Origin: an uncultured Christensenellaceae bacterium
GTDB taxonomy: Bacteria > Bacillota > Clostridia > Christensenellales > Pumilibacteraceae
Direction: 5' to 3'
Assembly: GCA_910587445.1 (NCBI GenBank)
Contig: CAJULE010000015.1
Span: forward strand, 1-57,218
DNA: 57,218 nt
How positions within the stretch are numbered: position 1 is the stretch's first letter; each line of letters starts with the position of its first letter. Of this stretch, positions 52,084-57,218 are shown in pieces. The notes under the pieces are model-generated. The model saw nothing but the letters and a program-made list of their open reading frames with translations. It made no database searches and was not told the DNA's origin. The translations under genes and the position numbers were made by a program.

Positions 52084-52533
52084 TCACCCCGATACCTTTT
52101 CGAGAAAAGCCGTACACCCGTCGAGAATGTCGGCATACGCCCTATCGAAGTCCCGCGTATACCAAGGATCCGCGACGTCGCGAGGACGGCTCGTGAACGA
52201 ACAGAGCTTGTATATTTTTTTCTGCTCGCTTTCGCTTGCGACGCGCTTTAAGTCGCGCATATTGTCGTCGTCCATCACGAGGATATAATCGCTGTCCTCC
52301 AGGTCCTTTCGGGTTATTTTGCGCGCCGTATGGCTTCCTGCGACGCCGTGCCTTTTAAGCGTCGCCGCCGCTGGCGGATAAATGCTCGAGCCCGCCTCGC
52401 AGCCCGACGTGCCGCAGGACGTGACAGAGAACATATCTTCCACCCCTCTTTCCCGTATGAGTTTTTTAAAAACAAGCTCGGCAACGGGACTGCGGCAGAT
52501 GTTTCCGAGACAGACAAACGTGACTTTTATCAT
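52084..52533 (-). CDS. Low-molecular-weight protein-tyrosine phosphatase
   Basis: The 149-residue protein matches the low-molecular-weight PTP family. The catalytic P-loop is VCLGNICRSPVAE (nucleophile Cys, Arg at the loop end), and the general acid Asp is in VADPWYTRDF. RKITRKDLEDSDYILVMDDDN is the typical central segment. Such enzymes dephosphorylate tyrosine kinases of capsule synthesis or protein arginine phosphate. The choice cannot be made here; the family's loop residue that favours arginine phosphatases (Thr in YwlE) is Ile here (NICRS), which favours tyrosine phosphatase. The start at 52533 has AAAGGAGG. It is first in an operon with rsmA. Confidence 0.9.
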   Translation of the reverse strand: MIKVTFVCLGNICRSPVAELVFKKLIRERGVEDMFSVTSCGTSGCEAGSSIYPPAAATLKRHGVAGSHTARKITRKDLEDSDYILVMDDDNMRDLKRVASESEQKKIYKLCSFTSRPRDVADPWYTRDFDRAYADILDGCTAFLEKVSG

Positions 52534-52552
52534 ACGACCTCCTTTGTCATAA

Positions 52553-52581
52553 AGTATACCCCATCGGACGGCATTTGTCAA
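52553..52581 (-). promoter_or_regulatory. Promoter of the phosphatase-rsmA operon
   Basis: On the minus strand there is consensus TTGACA (52581-52576), a 17-nt spacer and TATACT (52558-52553), followed by a short leader with AAAGGAGG. Confidence 0.85.
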
Positions 52582-52598
52582 CAGTCCCCGCCTGCCGC

Positions 52599-52628
52599 TT
52601 GACAAATGACGATTATTCGAGATATACT
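52599..52628 (+). promoter_or_regulatory. Promoter of the TIR-L7/L12 gene
   Basis: On the plus strand there is consensus TTGACA (52599-52604), an 18-nt spacer and TATACT (52623-52628). Its -35 is back to back with that of the divergent phosphatase promoter, only 17 bp apart. Confidence 0.75.
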
Positions 52629-52633
52629 TAACA

Positions 52634-52669
52634 ATGAAAATCATACAAAAAAAAGGAATGTGGAAATGA
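52634..52669 (+). CDS. Possible 11-codon upstream reading frame
   Basis: ATG at 52634 lies 5 nt after the -10 box, at or next to the expected transcription start. It opens an 11-codon frame (MKIIQKKGMWK) whose TGA overlaps the ATG of the TIR gene (ATGA). It contains the AAGGA ribosome binding site of that gene. It may be a leaderless leader peptide or chance. Confidence 0.25.
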   Translation: MKIIQKKGMWK

Positions 52670-54204
52670 TTGCCCGAAACGAACTTATATGCAAGAACTG
52701 CGGCGCGCCTATCGACACGAGCACAGCCCAAGGCGGAGTGGTGCGCTGCAATTATTGCCGAAGCGCTTTTACTCTCCCCAAAGAGGGCGGCGCGGCTCGA
52801 GAATTCCTATATCAAGGCGAGCACGAGCTCGATACCTGTGAATTCGACAGAGCTTATTCCGCATACCGCAAAGCCGCCGAAACCGATCCGAACGAGCCCG
52901 AAGCCTATTTCGGCATGGCGCTTGCATCGTTTAAAGTCCAATACATAAAGGACGGCGTGAACAACTGTCTGCAACCGATATGCCACGAGGTAACCGATAA
53001 GCCGTTCAAGCGCGACCCGAACTTTTGCAAAGCGGTATCGCTTGCCACTCCCGAACAGCGCTTGCAATACGACCGCAAGGCAAAGGACATCGACTATATA
53101 GCAAACGAATTCCTGTCCTTACGCGATTCGGGCATCAAATACGATTGCTTCCTCTGCACAAAGGTTACGGACGGGAACGGCGGAAACACTCGGGAAAGCT
53201 ATGATACGCTGAAAATTTATAACTACTTAAAGTCCAAAGGCTACTCTCCGTTCTACTCCGAACAGGAGATAAGCGAGCGGACGGGCGTGGACTATGAAGC
53301 GCTCATACTGTACGCACTGCAAAGCGCAAAATGTATGCTTATAGTATGCCGCAACGAAAGCTATCTTCGCACGCCATGGGTGGAAAACGAGTATAAGCGC
53401 TTTCTCTCGCTTATAAACGACGAACAAAAAGCAAGCGACGCCATTACTTTCGTTTTCGGCGGAACTCCCATAGAACGGCTTCCGGGGAGAAACGGAAAGA
53501 TTCAAGGCATAGATCTCGACCGCCCCGACGCATACTCACGTATTCTCGACTATGTCGAAAAGCATACCGAAAAAGGCAAAAACAAGCGCGACGAGGAGGA
53601 TGCCGAACGCAAAAAGCGCGAGGACGAACAGGCTTCCCTTCTCGACGCCTACCGCAAACAGCTCGAGGAAATGAAGAGTATGCTCGCAAGCGGCAACTTC
53701 GCACAGCCCGCGCCCTCTCCCGCTCCCGCGCAGCCGGCGGACGAAAATACCCTGTATGACGTGAAGCTCATGAGCAAAGGGCAAAACGTCGTCGAAGTCA
53801 TAAAAACGCTGCGCTCGCTTACCGGCTTGGGAATCATCGAAGCCAAACAAACGGTGGATTCCGCTCCCGTAAGGATCGCGGAAAACCTAAACCATTACGA
53901 CGCGACGAAAGTGACGGAAATGTTTGCGCAAGTCGGCGCCACCGCAATTGTCATAAAACATCAAGTCGTCGTTCGTCCGCCCGTCGACCTTTCCAAGAGA
54001 TATACGCTCATACTCGAAGGCTGCGGCGTTCGCAAAATAGACGTCATCAAAGTCGTGAGAGCAATCACCGGTTGCGGGCTTATAGAGGGAAAACACGCGG
54101 TGGAACATACGCCTACCGTCTTAAAAAGAAATCTCGACTTGCAAGAAGCCGAACGTCTTATAAAGGATCTGAACGAGGCAGGTGCGACCGCACGCATGGA
54201 ATAA
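52666..54204 (+). CDS. Zinc ribbon-TPR-TIR protein with two ribosomal L7/L12-like C-terminal domains
   Basis: This 512-residue protein combines five parts. Residues 9-31 are a zinc ribbon (C9xxC12 and C28xxC31). Residues 43-100 are TPR-like helices. Residues 158-300 are a TIR domain with KYDCFLCTKV, SEQEISERTG, CMLIVCRNESYLRTPWVENEY; Glu240 or Glu242 sits where NADase TIR domains have the catalytic Glu. Residues 303-342 are a charged coiled coil. Residues 364-432 and 446-511 are tandem L7/L12 C-terminal domains (VIKTLRSLTGLGIIEAK and VIKVVRAITGCGLIEGKHAV). In L7/L12 this domain binds EF-Tu, EF-G and other translational GTPases, and the contact Lys and Arg (K380/R383, K462/R465) are kept. There is no signal peptide. 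An NAD-cleaving effector or a translation-linked sensor is a reasonable inference; neither is shown. Confidence 0.8.
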   Translation: MIARNELICKNCGAPIDTSTAQGGVVRCNYCRSAFTLPKEGGAAREFLYQGEHELDTCEFDRAYSAYRKAAETDPNEPEAYFGMALASFKVQYIKDGVNNCLQPICHEVTDKPFKRDPNFCKAVSLATPEQRLQYDRKAKDIDYIANEFLSLRDSGIKYDCFLCTKVTDGNGGNTRESYDTLKIYNYLKSKGYSPFYSEQEISERTGVDYEALILYALQSAKCMLIVCRNESYLRTPWVENEYKRFLSLINDEQKASDAITFVFGGTPIERLPGRNGKIQGIDLDRPDAYSRILDYVEKHTEKGKNKRDEEDAERKKREDEQASLLDAYRKQLEEMKSMLASGNFAQPAPSPAPAQPADENTLYDVKLMSKGQNVVEVIKTLRSLTGLGIIEAKQTVDSAPVRIAENLNHYDATKVTEMFAQVGATAIVIKHQVVVRPPVDLSKRYTLILEGCGVRKIDVIKVVRAITGCGLIEGKHAVEHTPTVLKRNLDLQEAERLIKDLNEAGATARME

Positions 54205-54307
54205 GGCGCTCATATACATCTACGCATTTCACATATTTCTTTACGCATTGCCTAAGCGCCTATCGACAGGCGCAAAAGCGATTCGATCAGACAAAACGAT
54301 ACACACA

Positions 54308-54343
54308 AAAACGCGAGTCACTTTTTAAAAGCACTCGCGTTTT
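54308..54343. terminator. Bidirectional terminator between the TIR gene and the convergent lipoprotein gene
   Basis: AAAACGCGAGT (54308-54318) pairs perfectly with ACTCGCGTTTT (54333-54343) around a 14-nt loop. It has A-rich and T-rich flanks, so it can serve both converging genes. Positions 54205-54307 hold no recognisable gene. Confidence 0.8.
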
Positions 54344-54360
54344 AAATGCGGAAAAACCGT

Positions 54361-55305
54361 TCAATCGTAATTGTACTCCAAATGTCTGAGATGTTTGCCG
54401 TTTATGTCTGCTATGTCCTCATCGGTCAACCACTCGTTAGCAACATACCACCCCTTTTCCGCAGGCGCGCACTTATACTTCATTTCGCCGTCCTTATAAG
54501 CAACGAATGTGCTCTCACCTATCCCGAAAAACCAATAGCCGGATATGTCGTATTGAGGATATATTGTCGCATGAAGCCCATAGTGGCTGTCTATGACGGC
54601 AACATGAACTCCGTGATATGCTCCGAAATAATCCAATATCTCCATTCTGCCCAAATCCACCTTGTCTTCCAAGCCGAGAAACTTTCTGTACGTCTCCAAA
54701 AGCGGTAAGCCGTCGCCTATCGCAAAATCTTCCATGTCGCATTTATGCTTTACGCTTCTCACGACGTTCTCGGCAAGCAGACCTTTTTCGCAAGCCTCGG
54801 ATAAGTCGTACAGCGTCTTGCTCTTTGCCTCGTAAACGCTCATTCTGTAATCACCCGTATAGCGAAAAGTGACTCCCGAAATCGTCTCTTCCGTGATTTT
54901 ATCCGATTCGCCTCCGACTTTCGCGAAAAACACATAAGTCTCCTGCCGTATTCCCTCGTCTGTCGAAAAGTTATAAGAACCGTACACGTTCGCCACCGAA
55001 AAATCGTTCATGGTATTGCTTATGTCGTACTTATCGAAATATGCTTTCCTTACCTCTGCCGCAAAATCTTCGTCGAACTTCGTGAGCATATCCTTATTTT
55101 CTCTGCTCGGCTTTGGAAATGCCGTCGCTTTTACCGCATTGTCGGGCGTCCCGCTTTCGATATTATCTTGTTTTCCTCCTTCGGGTTGTTCCTGTTTTGT
55201 TCCCGTATTCGACGGGTCGACTTTCGAAGGCGTTTTGCCGCATCCGCAAAAGATACTCGCAATAGCGGCAAGCGCTATTATTACCGATAAAACTTTCTTT
55301 TTCAT
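54361..55305 (-). CDS. Lipoprotein of unknown function
   Basis: The 314-residue protein begins with a lipoprotein signal (MKKKVLSVIIALAAIASIFCGC), with the acylated Cys at residue 20 or 22, followed by a flexible Ser/Thr/Gln/Gly linker (about residues 25-60). The exported domain is mixed alpha/beta with phrases such as SVANVYGSYNFSTDEGIRQETYVFF and VTFRYTGDYRMSVYEA; no family is recognised. The start at 55305 has GAAAGGAGGTATT directly upstream; the longer frame to 55347 is rejected. It lies 35 nt after the subtilase gene and is probably cotranscribed. Co-expression with a protease suggests a surface partner or inhibitor, but this is only context. Confidence 0.7.
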   Translation of the reverse strand: MKKKVLSVIIALAAIASIFCGCGKTPSKVDPSNTGTKQEQPEGGKQDNIESGTPDNAVKATAFPKPSRENKDMLTKFDEDFAAEVRKAYFDKYDISNTMNDFSVANVYGSYNFSTDEGIRQETYVFFAKVGGESDKITEETISGVTFRYTGDYRMSVYEAKSKTLYDLSEACEKGLLAENVVRSVKHKCDMEDFAIGDGLPLLETYRKFLGLEDKVDLGRMEILDYFGAYHGVHVAVIDSHYGLHATIYPQYDISGYWFFGIGESTFVAYKDGEMKYKCAPAEKGWYVANEWLTDEDIADINGKHLRHLEYNYD

Positions 55306-55340
55306 AATACCTCCTTTCAAAATAAATTTAAAATCTATTA

Positions 55341-56714
55341 TCACCAATCCTCAATAATAGGTATATAATCCTCATCAAGATTCACTTCCTCCTTGCACGA
55401 CATACAGATTGCATATGTGCAACCGTCCTTCTCTGTCACTGTAGAAGCATATGCCGAATGTTCTTCATAGCAAAATCCTCCACATATACAATACGAAATA
55501 TGTTTTTCATTTGAATACCATTCATATCCGACACCAAAATCATGTGCAATATGAATTCTCCTCAGCGCTTCATATGCATTCAATCTTCCTCCTGTCCCGC
55601 ATAATCCCGAAAGAGAATCGATTTTATCAACACCGTAAATTATAGCATTTTTGATTTGCCATGCTGTTGCTTTCGGATTTTCCGACAACATCAATGCAGC
55701 CACTCCCGTAACATATGGCGCAGCAAATGATGTTCCCCAATATAAAATTAAATCGGTATAATCGTTTCCTTTTAATGTAGTATAAATATTATTCTCGGGC
55801 GCAAATAAATCCACAGAACTTTTACCGTAATTTGAAGAACCGTTCGTCCGAACACACTGATTGTCATTTTCATCAGAAGCTCCGACTGAAATCACATTAT
55901 CCAAATAATTATACTCTGACGGATATGACGGCATAATATCGTTGTCTGTTCCGTCATTGCCCGCCGCGCAAATCATTAAACCATCATAATTTTTGATAGC
56001 TACTTCTAAGTCCAATGACGTTTCATAGTCTCCAAAGCTCATATTTAAAATAGGAATATTTTTTTCTCCTGCGTAATTTATAGCTCGAGCTGCGTCATCA
56101 TAATCACCTCTGTTACCGTAATCAAGAATTCGTAATGAAGCCAATTTAATATTCCAGCAAACACCGGCCATGCCGACATTATTGTCAGTCTCTGCTCCTA
56201 TAATTCCCGCAACCATAGTTCCATGATGGTTCAAATCCCGTAATGCGGGCATAGAAGACGTACTATGAACAAAGTCATAGCTTAAAGAAGTATCTACCTT
56301 ACCTGCAAGTTCCGGATGAGTATGATCTATTCCGCTGTCAATAACACCGACTACTACCTGATTTGAACCTGTGGTATAATTCCATGCCAATGGTAGCTTT
56401 ATCTTGTCTATTGCCCATTGTTTAGATAATTTCGGGTCATTCGGCAGTATTGGAGACATTAATGCCATTGACCTCGTTTGTGATAAACGTGACAAATAAC
56501 TATTATTCGTCTTCTCTTCATCATAAATCAGCTCATTCTGATTCTCTTCATCCAAATTTATTTTATAATCGGGACCCACATAATACACATCATCACGTTC
56601 TTCAATCACACCTATTGCTGCAAGAACATTTTCTTTGCTATTTTTATCAAGCTCAAGACAAAGCAACTGGTGATATCTCTCGCCCATTTTTTGATCCACA
56701 GTTCCGTTCTTCAT
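55341..56714 (-). CDS. Subtilisin-like serine protease, catalytic part (frame-shifted from its signal peptide)
   Basis: This 457-residue frame holds the rest of the propeptide (SKENVLAAIGVIEERDDVYYVGPDY) and a full S8 peptidase domain. The catalytic Asp is in VVGVIDSGIDHTHPEL, the His in LNHHGTMVAGII and the Ser in WGTSFAAPYVTGVAAL, with the oxyanion Asn in CAAGNDGTDND. A C-terminal tail has CxC/CxxC pairs (CICGGFC, CMSCKEE). The expected signal peptide is missing from this frame and lies in the overlapping upstream frame, separated by what looks like a one-base deletion near 56713. The coding sequence is A+T-rich compared with most of the window, suggesting transfer. Translation could restart at the ATGA overlap, but the product would lack an export signal. 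Confidence 0.85.
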   Translation of the reverse strand: MKNGTVDQKMGERYHQLLCLELDKNSKENVLAAIGVIEERDDVYYVGPDYKINLDEENQNELIYDEEKTNNSYLSRLSQTRSMALMSPILPNDPKLSKQWAIDKIKLPLAWNYTTGSNQVVVGVIDSGIDHTHPELAGKVDTSLSYDFVHSTSSMPALRDLNHHGTMVAGIIGAETDNNVGMAGVCWNIKLASLRILDYGNRGDYDDAARAINYAGEKNIPILNMSFGDYETSLDLEVAIKNYDGLMICAAGNDGTDNDIMPSYPSEYNYLDNVISVGASDENDNQCVRTNGSSNYGKSSVDLFAPENNIYTTLKGNDYTDLILYWGTSFAAPYVTGVAALMLSENPKATAWQIKNAIIYGVDKIDSLSGLCGTGGRLNAYEALRRIHIAHDFGVGYEWYSNEKHISYCICGGFCYEEHSAYASTVTEKDGCTYAICMSCKEEVNLDEDYIPIIEDW

Positions 56715-56995
56715 TTACGTGCTGTTGCTGTTGACAAATCCTCCACTGATGAACATCCCACATCTGCAAAATCATCAGCACTGTAGCTTTTGAATTTCAA
56801 ACTATACGAGTTTTTGATCACAACCATTACTTTGTTATCTACAAAATCATCGTCTATAGTTGCTCTACATACAACAGTATTTTCTTCATGAGGTTCTTCG
56901 CTATAGAAAGCCGATATGTCTGCTAATTCATTAGACATATATACCATAGCCAAAACCAAAACACATAATGACATTCCACGCATCAGTTTTCCCAT
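56711..56995 (-). CDS. Signal peptide and start of propeptide of the split subtilisin-like protease
   Basis: The 94-residue frame starts with a signal peptide (LMRGMSLCVLVLAMVYMSNELADIS). It continues with the first half of a subtilase propeptide (VDNKVMVVIKNSYSLKF and FADVGCSSVEDLSTATARK), where it stops at TGA. The next gene begins KNGTVDQK in another frame. Joining the two needs one added base around 56713 (AAATGAAG to, for example, AAAGTGAAG, giving K-V-K-N), which would restore a continuous preproprotease. AGGAGATGATATT precedes the ATG at 56995. This is therefore the 5' end of a frameshifted gene rather than an independent small protein. Confidence 0.75.
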   Translation of the reverse strand: MGKLMRGMSLCVLVLAMVYMSNELADISAFYSEEPHEENTVVCRATIDDDFVDNKVMVVIKNSYSLKFKSYSADDFADVGCSSVEDLSTATARK

Positions 56996-57027
56996 AATAT
57001 CATCTCCTATATTCCTTCTATACTTAT

Positions 57028-57056
57028 ATTATATCATCATAAAACAGACATTGCAA
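57028..57056 (-). promoter_or_regulatory. Promoter of the subtilase-lipoprotein operon
   Basis: On the minus strand there is TTGCAA (57056-57051), a 17-nt spacer and TATAAT (57033-57028), followed by a leader of about 30 nt with AGGAGA. Confidence 0.75.
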
Positions 57057-57128
57057 TACCTATCGGGTGCAATTTACGTTGCAAACCGACAGAATACGAT
57101 TAAACTAAAAAGAACTACTGATAATATG

Positions 57129-57162
57129 AAAGACCGAACTACGATGTAGCTCGGTCTTTTTT
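57129..57162. terminator. Hairpin terminator after the 5S rRNA gene
   Basis: AAAGACCGA (57129-57137) pairs with TCGGTCTTT (57151-57159), and the inner CTAC/GTAG extends the stem. A T-run follows on the plus strand and TTTCATATT on the minus strand. It most likely ends the rRNA transcript that enters from the right. Confidence 0.7.
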
Positions 57163-57165
57163 CTT

Positions 57166-57218
57166 GGATGCGGCGATTACCTATTCTCCCGGACCCGTTA
57201 GGGACAAGTACGTTCGGC
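57166..57218 (-). rRNA. rrf: 5S ribosomal RNA, 3' end only
   Basis: Read on the minus strand, the last 53 bases match the 3' part of bacterial 5S rRNA. GCCGAACGTACTTG is the loop E/helix IV region, CCGGGAGAATAGGT the conserved segment after helix IV, and CGCCGCATCC the closing strand of helix I. The remaining approximately 65 bases lie beyond the window. An rRNA operon probably continues to the right. Confidence 0.8.

Overview
The window reads as chromosomal DNA of an uncultured Gram-positive member of the Firmicutes (Bacillota), most likely a Clostridia-related gut bacterium. This rests on hprK, whiA, a RelQ-type alarmone synthetase, ATP-dependent PEP carboxykinase, AraC-controlled glycosidases, AGGAGG-like ribosome binding sites and moderate G+C. 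A Christensenellales-like lineage is my guess, not something the sequence proves. Most genes lie on the minus strand.

Layout. 0.1-2.7 kb: hisH-hisF and a DnaQ-like exonuclease. 2.9-5.1 kb (plus strand): lgt and a protein of unknown function. 5.2-19.2 kb: a housekeeping block on the minus strand: murB, a PHP phosphoesterase, whiA, dnaE, pfkA, a membrane protein, queH, uvrC, a Cof-type HAD phosphatase, hprK, a glutamate-5-kinase-like enzyme and a DUF3592-like protein. 19.4-21.1 kb (plus): a Fic-fold protein whose catalytic motif is destroyed, with a hendecad-repeat tail. 21.2-23.6 kb: a truncated family-3 glycosidase abutting the 3' half of a GHKL sensor kinase. 23.9-28.2 kb: relQ, a 130-bp perfect tandem repeat, a cardiolipin synthase and two membrane proteins.

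28.4-44.6 kb is an arabinose and plant-glycan locus. It holds GH2-araB-araD-araA, two GH3 cassettes (membrane-anchored, domain-permuted GH3 followed by a small membrane protein), a lipoprotein and an AraC-family regulator. Three promoters carry the same 21-bp-spaced direct repeat, a good candidate for the AraC operator. The two GH3 promoters also carry a run of 9 or 10 G between that operator and the -10 box, which suggests phase variation. 44.6-49.2 kb: a MacB-like ABC exporter and a lipoprotein with cysteine-rich modules. 49.5-52.5 kb: pckA, rsmA and a low-molecular-weight phosphatase. 52.7-54.2 kb (plus): a zinc ribbon-TPR-TIR protein ending in two ribosomal L7/L12-type C-terminal domains, the most unusual protein here. 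54.4-57.0 kb: a lipoprotein and an A+T-rich subtilisin-like protease split by a frameshift. The right edge is the 3' end of a 5S rRNA gene.

Four single-promoter genes (hisH, lgt, the Cof phosphatase and the pseudo-Fic gene) have the start codon exactly 6 nt after the -10 hexamer. Their mRNAs are therefore probably leaderless, whereas genes inside operons have clear Shine-Dalgarno sites.
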